From 2-12-FULL-35-15 sp036386835 (GTDB lineage: Bacteria; Bacteroidota; Bacteroidia; 2-12-FULL-35-15), in the NCBI GenBank assembly GCA_036386835.1, contig DASVUX010000038.1, forward strand, positions 62,001 to 126,000: a stretch of 64,000 nt of DNA, in the 5' to 3' direction. Shown here piece after piece: positions 26,601 through 34,312 of this stretch. The notes under the pieces were generated by a model, which saw only the letters and a program-made list of their open reading frames with translations, was not told the DNA's origin and ran no database searches. Positions within the stretch are counted from its first letter, which is position 1. Each line of letters begins with the position of its first letter. A program made the translations under genes and the position numbers.

Positions 26601-27331
26601 TGAAAGCAAATGCGGTGATCGGGATTTATCCTGCCAATTCCGTTGAGGACGATATAGAGGTTTATGAAGACAAGGAGCGCAAAAAAGTAAAAACCATTTT
26701 TCACACATTGCGCCAGCAGACAAAAAAACCTGCAGGTCAATACAATATTGCTTTAAGTGATTTTGTGGCTCCGAAAAAATCTTCCCCCCTCTCTTCCGGA
26801 GAGGGGTTGGGGGTGAGGTCCGACTACATCGGGGCATTCGCAGTCACAACAGGAATAGGAATTGATGCGCATGTCGCCCGCTTCGAAAAAGACCATGATG
26901 ATTATTCGGCTATTATGCTTAAAGCGCTTGCAGACCGACTCGCTGAAGCATTTGCCGAGCTCATGCACAAGAAAGTAAGAAAAGAATTCTGGGGATACGC
27001 AAAGGATGAGGACCTGAAGAACGAAGATCTTATAAAAGAAGAATATGCAGGGATCAGGCCGGCACCGGGATATCCCGCCCAACCTGACCACACGGAAAAA
27101 CCGGCATTGTTCAGGTTGCTTGATGCAGAAAAAAACACGGGGATCACATTAACTGAAAGCATGGCAATGTTCCCGACAGCAGCAGTAAGCGGCCTGTATT
27201 TTGCACATCCCGATTCTCACTACTTCGGAATTGGAAAAATCGCTAAAGACCAGGCTGAAGATTATGCAAAAAGAAAATGCATGAGCCTGGAAGAAGCTGA
27301 AAGATGGCTGGGGCCAAATTTATCTTATTAA
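23606..27331 (+). CDS. metH: Cobalamin-dependent methionine synthase
   Basis: 1241 residues, full length. It transfers a methyl group from 5-methyltetrahydrofolate to homocysteine through cobalamin. Domains: homocysteine-binding barrel (~1-330) with zinc ligands Cys244 (GLNCALG) and Cys307/Cys308 (GGCCGTT); pterin-binding barrel (~355-620; NVGERTNVTGSKKF, DVNMDEGM); cobalamin cap (~650-745); cobalamin-binding domain (~745-890) with DVHDIG (Asp762, His764 as lower ligand); SAM-binding reactivation domain (~910-1241; RPAPGYPAQPDH, FAHPDSHYFGIGKI). Residues 1059-1072 (SSPLSSGEGLGVRS) are an extra loop encoded by an inserted palindromic repeat. Control is by the SAM-I riboswitch upstream. Confidence 0.97.
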   Translation: MSDIRKELENRILVIDGAMGTMIQQYKLEEKDYRSKRFADWHKDLKGNNDLLSITQPQIIKAIHKEYLKAGADIIETNTFSATTIAMADYDMQALAYELNLESAKIAKEAIAEYQKESGDTSPKYVAGAFGPTNRTLSLSPNVNDPGYRAVTFDELVEAYAEQARGLLDGGSDILLVETIFDTLNAKAALFAIQDVCKERDLRVPVMVSGTITDASGRTLSGQTTEAFLNSISHVDLLSVGLNCALGAKDMRPYLEELAQKAPFYVSAYPNAGLPNQFGEYDQDAHEMGHQVEEFLKAGFLNIVGGCCGTTPSHIKRIAEIAKNSKPRKKPSADHLMHLSGLEPVTLRPESNFMNVGERTNVTGSKKFLRLIKEGNYEEALSIAREQVEGGAQVIDVNMDEGMLDSEAAMTKFLNLIASEPDISRVPIMIDSSKWTVIEAGLKCVQGKAIVNSISMKEGEANFIEQAKKIRQYGAAVIVMAFDEIGQADTLQRRIDICKRAYEILVNQVNFPPQDIIFDPNIFPVATGMEEHRLNALDFFNATKWIKENLPYAKVSGGVSNVSFSFRGNDVVREAIHGAFLYHAVKNGMDMGIVNPSQLQVYDDIPKDLLELVEDVLLNRRDDATERLVNHAETLKGTSNEKAEKDEAWRKGTVEERLSHALVKGIVEYIDIDTEEARLKLGRPLHVIEGPLMDGMNVVGDLFGSGKMFLPQVVKSARVMKKAVAYLEPYLQQEKETNRLAGIVGNGRQNAGKILMATVKGDVHDIGKNIVGVVLACNNYEIIDLGVMVSCDKILEEAKKHNVDVIGLSGLITPSLDEMVHVAKEMERLKFTTPLLIGGATTSKVHTAVKIAQNYSGPVVHVNDASKSVPVASSLISEELRAAFMKEVNADYERVREQNKNAQSQNKYIPLKEARENKFPVNWDNTAFHEPAFTGNKTFTDYPLQEIAEYIDWTPFFISWEMKGSYPRILEDKERGAEAKKLFNDAQQMLKKIIDEKWLKANAVIGIYPANSVEDDIEVYEDKERKKVKTIFHTLRQQTKKPAGQYNIALSDFVAPKKSSPLSSGEGLGVRSDYIGAFAVTTGIGIDAHVARFEKDHDDYSAIMLKALADRLAEAFAELMHKKVRKEFWGYAKDEDLKNEDLIKEEYAGIRPAPGYPAQPDHTEKPALFRLLDAEKNTGITLTESMAMFPTAAVSGLYFAHPDSHYFGIGKIAKDQAEDYAKRKCMSLEEAERWLGPNLSY
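26780..26821 (+). repeat. Palindromic repeat inserted in frame in metH
   Basis: 42 bp (14 codons) containing CCCCTCTCTTCCGGAGAGGGG and then ttgggggtgaggtc, the core of a repeat commonly seen between genes in many bacteria. In the protein it sits between VAPKK and DYIGAF, positions that are adjacent in ordinary MetH reactivation domains (as in 'DFVAPKxS..ADYIG'). The frame is kept. Confidence 0.75.
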
Positions 27332-27340
27332 AAATAACAC

Positions 27341-27748
27341 ATGAAAACAATCAGGCTAATCGCATCAGCATTTTTTATTTTTTTCTTTACGGGGTTAAGC
27401 GCGCAAAAAACAACTCCGAAAGAAAAGACCGGGCCTTTGGCAAAGTATGATTATGCCGGCCCGTTCTATGAAGGCCTTGCCCGCATAAAACTTGAAAAAA
27501 AGTGGGGCTTTGCGGATACAACAGGAAATGTGGTTGTGAAACCAAAATACAATGAAGTAGAAAATTTTAAGGATGGCCTTGCAAAGGTCAGGACCGACAC
27601 CAAATGGGGATTGGTGGACAAATCAGGAAACGAGGTTATCAAACCTACATTTGACGCGATTTATGAATTCATCAACGGAAAAGCAATGGTGTTGCTCAAC
27701 GGTGAAAAATATTATATGAACCGCCAGGGCCAGAGAGTAGATAAGTAA
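27341..27748 (+). CDS. Secreted WG-repeat protein
   Basis: 135 residues: signal peptide (MKTIRLIASAFFIFFFTGLSAQ), then WG (KWG) repeats: GLARIKLEKKWGFADTTGNVVVKPKY, GLAKVRTDTKWGLVDKSGNEVIKPTF and a half repeat GKAMVLLNGEKYYMNRQG. WG repeats are common in exported bacterial proteins; the function is unknown. It starts 9 bp after metH and may be read from the same transcript, though the product seems unrelated. Confidence 0.8.
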   Translation: MKTIRLIASAFFIFFFTGLSAQKTTPKEKTGPLAKYDYAGPFYEGLARIKLEKKWGFADTTGNVVVKPKYNEVENFKDGLAKVRTDTKWGLVDKSGNEVIKPTFDAIYEFINGKAMVLLNGEKYYMNRQGQRVDK

Positions 27749-27767
27749 CCTGCTAACTGTCTAAAGT

Positions 27768-28676
27768 CTATTTACCCCAATTCTCAATTTCCGCGGCTGT
27801 CCACAGCTGGGGAAAAAAGATCCTTCTCTGGTAAGATGGATGAAGATATTTCTGCCATTCGCTTCCGCCTGTAGCGGCTTTATTTTCTCCTTTGGAATTG
27901 AGATAATACCCGGCAGTCTTTATGTGCGCTAGGGGCCATATCACATTATAAGTATGATCAAATTCCCTCAAGGCATGTTTCAGCTCTTTTACATTCTCAT
28001 CATCCTGATCAAGTGAAAGGAAACGATGAAGGATGTTTTTTCCTTTCATCTTTTTTGCTTCCGCCTTTAAAGCATCCAGGTATTTATTTTCAAAATGCTG
28101 AAGGGTGAGTGTCTTTTTTCTTGTCTTGTGATCGATACCGCCATCCTTCCAATAAAGGTTCTCGAACAAATATTCAAAGTCGCTGGAATCTGTTACTTCT
28201 GCTCTTACACGTGTATTCACGAGCAGGTGCAGGTCGGTGCAGTATAATTCTATAAAACGGAACTGTGCAGACTGAAACCCGCTTGCTGGTGCAAGTGCCA
28301 GACGGAATTGGTTATACTGGTCATAATCCATGCCTTCCCTCATTACACTGAAGGATGCAGTCAATACACCAGCGTAACGGTTAATGCGTTCTATCTTCTC
28401 ACGGAAAAGCACCGCATTTATATTCTCATTATCTACGATCTGTTTTATCTCGTGAGTGATCAGCTTCAGCAGCAATTCGGTGACCTGGTGATACATGATA
28501 AAAATAGGCTCATCAGGAAAATCGGTCTTCGGCTTTTGTAAAGTAAGAAGCGTGTCCAGCTGAATGTAATCCCAGTAGTTGATCGGGCGGCTATGGTAAA
28601 GTCCTTTGAGATATGTCTCAGGGTCCTGCCCGAGATTCCTGTATTTCTCTTCTATCTCATTAATAATATCGCTCAT
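27768..28676 (-). CDS. Tryptophan 2,3-dioxygenase family protein
   Basis: 302 residues from the ATG at 28676 (MSDIINEIEEKYRNLG); an upstream ATG at 28730 would add 18 odd residues. Family landmarks: NYWDYIQLDTLLTLQKP, MYHQVTELLLKLITHEI (usually HQxYELWFKQILHE), LAPASGFQSAQFRFIE, the heme-ligand region with His in VIWPLAHIKTAGYYL, and AATGGSEWQKYL near the end (usually GTGGSxGxxYL). The family opens the tryptophan ring to N-formylkynurenine using heme and O2. The altered HQ motif places it in a diverged subgroup. No other kynurenine pathway gene is nearby. Confidence 0.83.
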   Translation of the reverse strand: MSDIINEIEEKYRNLGQDPETYLKGLYHSRPINYWDYIQLDTLLTLQKPKTDFPDEPIFIMYHQVTELLLKLITHEIKQIVDNENINAVLFREKIERINRYAGVLTASFSVMREGMDYDQYNQFRLALAPASGFQSAQFRFIELYCTDLHLLVNTRVRAEVTDSSDFEYLFENLYWKDGGIDHKTRKKTLTLQHFENKYLDALKAEAKKMKGKNILHRFLSLDQDDENVKELKHALREFDHTYNVIWPLAHIKTAGYYLNSKGENKAATGGSEWQKYLHPSYQRRIFFPQLWTAAEIENWGK

Positions 28677-28816
28677 GGAATTCAAAAATTTCTCCGAAGA
28701 TACTACCAAATGGTAAAAAAACATATCCATATCGTGTTTTTCATTATTATGATGTAGGCTCAGGCTTGGTAATTAACTATCTTTTTACTAGACTTGCACA
28801 ATCTACTCCAATTTAA

Positions 28817-30403
28817 ATGTTTAAAAAAGGCTGGGATTTTGTTACGAATATGGGGTTACAGAAGACCATTAATACATCCGGCTCAAAACATATAAAACTC
28901 AGCAACCAGCTTACAGCGCTTTCTATTCTTTTCACCCTGTGTTATATTCCCGTCTTCCTTTACTGGGGGTTTACGCGCACCATTACCTCCCAGGCCCTGG
29001 CAATAACAGTTTACAGTATCAGCTTATTACTTTCGCACCGGGGATACTTTCTCTCTGCAAGGATGCTTTACATCCTTGGGATTTTCCTTCATATGTTTAT
29101 GCTTTGCCTGTTTTTCGGGGAAGCTTCCCAGATGCATCTGTTGTTCATTCCTGTAGCCGCGATACCGCTGATCCTGTACGATCTCAGCCACGTTCGCATT
29201 ATTATTACGCTGGTGTTAGCCGCCCTGGTGATGTATGCATTGCTTCAATTTATCAATTTCAGTTCACCGTTTTATATTCCCGTGCAGGACAGTACTTTGA
29301 GAATGATGAGGTTCTGCTTTAACGTGACCGCCATTGTTGGTGAAATTATAGTTATCGCTTCCTTTGTCTATAATTTCGAACGTTCCGAGAAGAAGCTCGA
29401 CCATAGCAATGAATTGCTGCAGGTACAGCTCCAGGCTATCTTCGAAAATTCCTTTGACGCGCTGTTCCTTGTTGACTGGAAGAAAAAGAAGATCATAAAA
29501 GTCAACCAGCGCGCAGTTGAACTGTTCGGGATGAGTTCGGAAGAGGAATTTTATGACCAGTACGGTATCAGCCTGCACAAAGAACTTCCTGATGAAGCGG
29601 AGATGTACAGGATGCGCTCTGCCCTTGAAACAAAAGGCTTCTACGAAGGAGAAGTTTTGTATAAAAAGAAAGACGGGAGCGAATTCTGGGGCGCACTCGC
29701 TATTAAGCTGGTATTGATTGGCTCCGAAAGATATCAGTCGGTCCGTGTAACTGACATCACACCTGAAAAACAGGCAAAAGCGCAGATAGAATCAGCCCTG
29801 CAGGAAAAAGAACTACTTCTTTCAGAGATCCATCACCGCGTAAAGAACAATATGGCCGTGATCAGCGGATTACTGGGACTGCAATCGAGTTATGTTGAAG
29901 ACGAGCACTCCCGTTTGCTTTTCGAAGAAAGCAGGAACCGGATCCATTCCATGGCGCTGATCCATGACAAGCTTTACCAGCATGAAACATTGGCAAGGAT
30001 CGATTTCAATGCATATTGCAAAGACCTGCTGCAGCATATTAATTCCTCATATAACTCTTCAGCCACAAACATAAAATGTTCGATCACCTGCAATGATGTT
30101 CTTATCGACATAAAAAATGCTGTTCCCTGCGGATTAATCCTGAATGAACTTATCTCCAATGCATACAAGCATGCTTTTAAGAACCGGGACGAAGGCGAGA
30201 TCAGGATCATCTGTACTAAAATGGGTGGAAAATTCACAATGATGGTAAGTGATAACGGAGTGGGTTATGATGCGGAAGCATTGATCGGGAAACCGGTATC
30301 GCTTGGGCTCACGCTTGTGACTGCCCTTGTTGAGCAGGTGAGCGGGAATATCAAGACCAGCAATAAGAACGGAACAACCTATTATATATCTTTCGAAGAG
30401 TAA
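28817..30403 (+). CDS. Membrane-bound PAS-domain sensor histidine kinase (HisKA_2 type)
   Basis: 528 residues. Residues ~30-190 hold about six membrane helices (LTALSILFTLCYIPVFLYW ... TAIVGEIIVIASFVYNF). A PAS domain follows (~203-315; IFENSFDALFLVD, VRVTDIT). The dimerisation region is of the HisKA_2 type: LLSEIHHRVKNNMAVISGLLGLQS, with His339 the likely phosphorylated residue. The ATPase domain has the N box NELISNAYKHAF and the G box DNGVGYD. The next gene, a lone receiver, starts 2 bp after the stop and is the obvious partner. The signal sensed is unknown. Confidence 0.92.
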   Translation: MFKKGWDFVTNMGLQKTINTSGSKHIKLSNQLTALSILFTLCYIPVFLYWGFTRTITSQALAITVYSISLLLSHRGYFLSARMLYILGIFLHMFMLCLFFGEASQMHLLFIPVAAIPLILYDLSHVRIIITLVLAALVMYALLQFINFSSPFYIPVQDSTLRMMRFCFNVTAIVGEIIVIASFVYNFERSEKKLDHSNELLQVQLQAIFENSFDALFLVDWKKKKIIKVNQRAVELFGMSSEEEFYDQYGISLHKELPDEAEMYRMRSALETKGFYEGEVLYKKKDGSEFWGALAIKLVLIGSERYQSVRVTDITPEKQAKAQIESALQEKELLLSEIHHRVKNNMAVISGLLGLQSSYVEDEHSRLLFEESRNRIHSMALIHDKLYQHETLARIDFNAYCKDLLQHINSSYNSSATNIKCSITCNDVLIDIKNAVPCGLILNELISNAYKHAFKNRDEGEIRIICTKMGGKFTMMVSDNGVGYDAEALIGKPVSLGLTLVTALVEQVSGNIKTSNKNGTTYYISFEE

Positions 30404-30405
30404 CT

Positions 30406-30765
30406 ATGGCAAAGATCATTATTGTAGAAGATGAAGCAATTGTTGCAATGGCAACCAAGCTGATGCTCAGGGACCTGTCTCACGAGATCATAATTGTAGT
30501 TTCACAGGGTGAGCATGCTGTACTTGAGAACAACAGGAATGATGCTGATCTTATCCTGATGGACATTAAACTCAAGGGTGAGATGGACGGTATCCACGCT
30601 GCGGAAGAAATAAGGAAATTAAAGAATACCCCTATTCTTTTTGTTACCGGGAATTCAGATGCAAAAACCCGGTCGAGGATTGAAAACATCAGCAATTCCT
30701 CCATCCTTCAAAAGCCTGTAATGACTGAGGACCTTGCACGCTCTCTTAAAACCCTTCTGAATTAA
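30406..30765 (+). CDS. Single-domain response regulator (receiver)
   Basis: 119 residues, one receiver domain and no output domain. Phospho-acceptor Asp53 (LILMDIKLKG), acidic pair Glu8/Asp9, Thr81 (FVTGN) and Lys103 (LQKPV) are all present. Such lone receivers act by protein contact or phosphotransfer. It is sandwiched between the kinase gene and a helicase gene. Its TAA overlaps the helicase ATG (TAATG), so all three are probably co-translated. Confidence 0.92.
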   Translation: MAKIIIVEDEAIVAMATKLMLRDLSHEIIIVVSQGEHAVLENNRNDADLILMDIKLKGEMDGIHAAEEIRKLKNTPILFVTGNSDAKTRSRIENISNSSILQKPVMTEDLARSLKTLLN

Positions 30766-32696
30766 TGGATGCAGAAAAAACGGAACGCTTTAAAAAGCTC
30801 CAGCAATTACTTAAGATTGAAAGAGATGAGGACCTGGCCCAATACCGTTCATTTTTCCTTCGGAACAATATCAATTACCGTAAAGAAAACGGTGTAACCT
30901 GGTACCCCATAATCATCAGCAATGTGGAGATCGGGCTTGGGGAATATATTCATATCGATGTTGAACGTACTACTAACCATAATGAGCCTCACCGGTTTTC
31001 AGGAGGAAAAATCGCATCTTTATTCTCCAACAATCACCAGGATGCCAAACCGATTAACGGAACAGTAAAAGTACTCAACCAGAATAAGCTCCGGCTTTCC
31101 CTCAGTGTTGATGAATTACCGGATTGGTGTGATGATGGAAAACTCGGGATCAACCTGCTTTTTGATGAAACCAGTTATAAAGAAATGGATATCGCACTTG
31201 AAAAAGTGATGAACGCTTCCAATAACCGCCTTGCTCATCTGCGTGATGTTGTTATCGGAACGCGGCAGCCGGAATTTGAGAAGACAGACGACTCACTTCA
31301 CATCACAGGTTTGAACCAATCACAAAATCTTGCGGTGCGTAAAATCCTCTCTGCAAAAGATATTGCAATAATCCACGGGCCTCCCGGCACCGGGAAAACC
31401 ACGACATTAGTGCAGGCGATCCGGCAAACATTAAAATCGGAAAAACAGGTGCTGGTGTGCAGCTCCAGCAATACTGCCGTTGACCTCCTAACTGAAAAGC
31501 TGCACCGGGAAGGGATAAATGTGTTACGGCTTGGCAATCCTGCCCGGATCTCTGAAGAAGTTTTAAGTAACACGCTCGATGCGAAGATAGCTGCACATGA
31601 TTCTTACAAGGACCTGAAAGCTTACCGCAAAACCGCGGAAGAATATTTCCGGATGACAGGGAAATATAAAAGAACATTCGGCCGTGAAGACCGTGAGCAG
31701 CGTCAGCTCTTCTACCAGGAAGCACGAAAGATCCTCCAGGAAGCAAAAGCGCTGGAAGACTTCATATTATCAGAGCAGTTTGATAAGGCACAGGTAATTG
31801 CGTGCACTCCCGTTGTGTCATCGGGAAGAATGATGCGCGACAAGCATTTCTCTACCGTATTCATTGATGAGGCCGCACAAGCGCTTGAACCGATGTGCTG
31901 GATCCCGATCACAAGGAGCAGCCGGGTTGTCTTTGCCGGAGATCACTTTCAGCTTCCTCCTACCGTGAAATCAAAAAAGGCGGAAGACATGGGTTTAAAA
32001 GAAACCCTGTTCGAGCACTGTATGAAAATGGAGAATATTTCGGTGATGCTGAACACACAATACAGGATGAATGAAAAGATCATGAACTTTTCTAATGCAG
32101 AGTTTTACGGAGGCGACCTGAAAGCGGATGCATCCGTTAAAGACACTGTTTTAAGTTTCGATGATAGCGAGCACTTGTTAAACACGCCTTTTGACCTGGT
32201 GGATACTGCCGGCTGCGGTTTCACGGAAATTATCAACCCGGAAAGCCTCAGCATCGCGAATCCTGAGGAAGCCGGTTTATTAACAGACCACCTCAAAAGG
32301 CTCCTGCAACAATTTGAAACAAGCAATAAAAGCGGCAGGAAAATAAGTATCGGGATCATTTCACCCTACAAGGAACAGGTCCAGCACCTGACATTAAGAA
32401 TAACAGAAGATGAATTCCTGAAGAACTATCTCTCTCAGATCGCGGTTAAAACCGTTGATGGTTTCCAGGGGCAGGAACGGGACGTGATCTACATCAGCCT
32501 AGTCCGCTCCAATGACAACATGGAAATCGGATTTTTGAGTGATACCCGCCGGATGAACGTGGCCCTCACCAGGGCCAAAAAAAAGCTGGTGGTAATTGGC
32601 GATAGCGCAACCTTTGGCAGCCATCCTTTTTACAGAGATTTCCTTGATTATGTGGATTCCATAGAAGCCCATAAAAGTGCATGGGAATTCATTTAA
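30765..32696 (+). CDS. Superfamily 1 DNA/RNA helicase (UPF1/IGHMBP2-like)
   Basis: 643 residues. An N-terminal region (~1-180) with a beta-rich part precedes two helicase domains. Motif I is GPPGTGKTT (205-213), motif Ia SSSNTAVDLL, motif II FIDEAAQALEP, motif III GDHFQLPPT, motif IV region LNTQYRMNEKIM, motif V VKTVDGFQGQERDVI and motif VI RRMNVALTRAKKKLVVIGD. This is the pattern of 5'-3' SF1B helicases. It shares a start/stop overlap with the receiver gene. Such enzymes unwind DNA or RNA with ATP; why one is coupled to a two-component pair is not evident. Confidence 0.93.
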   Translation: MDAEKTERFKKLQQLLKIERDEDLAQYRSFFLRNNINYRKENGVTWYPIIISNVEIGLGEYIHIDVERTTNHNEPHRFSGGKIASLFSNNHQDAKPINGTVKVLNQNKLRLSLSVDELPDWCDDGKLGINLLFDETSYKEMDIALEKVMNASNNRLAHLRDVVIGTRQPEFEKTDDSLHITGLNQSQNLAVRKILSAKDIAIIHGPPGTGKTTTLVQAIRQTLKSEKQVLVCSSSNTAVDLLTEKLHREGINVLRLGNPARISEEVLSNTLDAKIAAHDSYKDLKAYRKTAEEYFRMTGKYKRTFGREDREQRQLFYQEARKILQEAKALEDFILSEQFDKAQVIACTPVVSSGRMMRDKHFSTVFIDEAAQALEPMCWIPITRSSRVVFAGDHFQLPPTVKSKKAEDMGLKETLFEHCMKMENISVMLNTQYRMNEKIMNFSNAEFYGGDLKADASVKDTVLSFDDSEHLLNTPFDLVDTAGCGFTEIINPESLSIANPEEAGLLTDHLKRLLQQFETSNKSGRKISIGIISPYKEQVQHLTLRITEDEFLKNYLSQIAVKTVDGFQGQERDVIYISLVRSNDNMEIGFLSDTRRMNVALTRAKKKLVVIGDSATFGSHPFYRDFLDYVDSIEAHKSAWEFI

Positions 32697-32765
32697 CGAA
32701 GAAGTGTCGGGGTACTTTCAATCGTTTTTTTCCCATGTTCGGGTATATTAATTAAATTTGCAGCC

Positions 32766-34211
32766 ATGCAGATACTATTTATCAGAACAACTGCTTTCTT
32801 ATTCCTTCTGTTTGCAGGAACGGTGCATGCTCAGCAGCCTGTTGCAGCCAAAAGCTGGTCGTTGGAAGAATGCATTGACTATGCGTTGAAGAACAATATC
32901 CAGGTGAAGCAATCGGAGCTCAATACCGGTCTCAACAAGGTAAATCTTCTTCAAAGCCAGGGGAACCTGCTGCCTTCCATCAATGGAAATGCTTCTCATT
33001 CATATAACATCGGCCGCACTATTGACCGCTTCACCAACCAGTTCGCAGATGCACAGGTATTATCGCAGAACCTGTATGTAAGCGCAGAGATCAGCCTTTT
33101 CAGCGGCTTTCAGAACATCAATACCATCAAACAAAACCGGTATGAATACCTTGCAAGCAAATATGATGTGGACAAAATGAAAAATGATGTTTCACTTAAC
33201 GTTGCAACTGCTTATCTGCAGGCATTGTATGCAATGGACGCGCTTACCAATGCACGAAATCAAACCGGCATTACAGCATCCCAGGTTTCACGCACAAAGC
33301 AGCTGGTGGATGCGGGTGCAAGCGCAAAAGGCACTTTGCTTGACATGCAGGCACAGCTTGCTGCCGAAGAAGTGGCAGTAACCGATGCACAGAACCAGCT
33401 TGATATCGCTTTACTATCGCTGTCGCAGCTTTTAAACCTTCCTTCCTCAGAAGGCTTCAGCATTGTTAAGCCCGACCTTTCCACTATCAATGAGTCCCTT
33501 TTAACATCAACCCCTGCGGCCATCTACACTACCGCCATCCGCAATCTTCCTGAGGTGAAAAGTGCAGAATACAATTTAAAAAGTGCGGAAAAAGGCATAG
33601 ATGTGGCATGGGGCGGTTTAAGCCCGAGGCTTTCTTTCAGCGCTTCGTACGGTACAGGTTATTCAGGGGCCAGCCAGCGCGTACTGACCCTTCCCCAATT
33701 CACCAATTATACTCCAAATGGTGACATCACATCCTCCGGTGATACCGTATTTTCACCTGCTTTCACAGATCCTACTTTTGAAAAAATCCCGTTCACCGAT
33801 CAGTACCGGGATAACGTTAACAAATCATTCGGATTTTATTTACAGGTCCCTATCTTTAATAAGCTTCAGACAAAAACATCCATCGACAGGGCAAAGATCC
33901 AGAAGATGAGTGCTGAACTTACTATTGAATCCACAAAGCTCCAGATCCAGAAGAATGTTCAGCAGGCTTATGCTGATGCAAATGCCGGATTAAAAAAATA
34001 CGCTTCCAGCATGAAAGCGCTTGAAGCAATGGAAGAATCCTTCAAATACTCTGAGCAGAAATTCAATGTGGGGATGGTAAACACTACCGATTATAATACC
34101 GCAAAAAATAAAATGGCAAAGGCACAAAGCGATCTTCTCCAGGCCAAATACGATTATGTATTCAAAGCCAAAGTGCTCGACTTTTACCAGGGCAGGCCGC
34201 TTAAATTTTAA
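32766..34211 (+). CDS. TolC-family outer-membrane efflux protein
   Basis: 481 residues. Signal peptide to ...GTVHAQQ. Two homologous halves of the OEP family follow: WSLEECIDYALKNNIQVKQSELN (first) and the second half with NLKSAEKGIDVAWGGLSPRLSFSASYG, then long coiled coils (VQQAYADANAGLKKYASSMKALEAMEES; KFNVGMVNTTDYNTAKNKM). It forms the trimeric outer-membrane channel of tripartite exporters. A TAAATTTG (32753-32760) lies only 5 bp before the ATG, hinting at a very short leader. The adaptor gene follows 101 bp on. Confidence 0.93.
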   Translation: MQILFIRTTAFLFLLFAGTVHAQQPVAAKSWSLEECIDYALKNNIQVKQSELNTGLNKVNLLQSQGNLLPSINGNASHSYNIGRTIDRFTNQFADAQVLSQNLYVSAEISLFSGFQNINTIKQNRYEYLASKYDVDKMKNDVSLNVATAYLQALYAMDALTNARNQTGITASQVSRTKQLVDAGASAKGTLLDMQAQLAAEEVAVTDAQNQLDIALLSLSQLLNLPSSEGFSIVKPDLSTINESLLTSTPAAIYTTAIRNLPEVKSAEYNLKSAEKGIDVAWGGLSPRLSFSASYGTGYSGASQRVLTLPQFTNYTPNGDITSSGDTVFSPAFTDPTFEKIPFTDQYRDNVNKSFGFYLQVPIFNKLQTKTSIDRAKIQKMSAELTIESTKLQIQKNVQQAYADANAGLKKYASSMKALEAMEESFKYSEQKFNVGMVNTTDYNTAKNKMAKAQSDLLQAKYDYVFKAKVLDFYQGRPLKF

Positions 34212-34215
34212 TGCG

Positions 34216-34277
34216 AGTCATTTCGAGCGAAGTCGAGAAGCGAGCGAAGTCAAGAAGCGAGCGAAGTCGATCAGGAA
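34216..34277. repeat. 17-bp tandem repeats of a dispersed palindromic repeat
   Basis: Three units of GCGAAGTCGAGAAGCGA-like sequence at 34227-34243, 34244-34260 and 34261-34277, preceded by gtcatttcga. The core TTTCGAGCGAAGTCGAGAA is a repeat type seen between genes in many genomes. It fills most of the gap between the TolC and adaptor genes. Confidence 0.75.
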
Positions 34278-34312
34278 GAGCAGAAAATATTCTAGTTTCA
34301 AAATAAAATAAA

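Noticed and set aside
24733..27162. Several minus-strand frames within metH
   Set aside because: The plus frame encodes a full, conserved MetH; the antisense frames show no family features.
30765..32696. Anti-phage defence island built around the helicase
   Set aside because: The helicase is coupled to a two-component pair and no nuclease, methylase or other defence gene is next to it.
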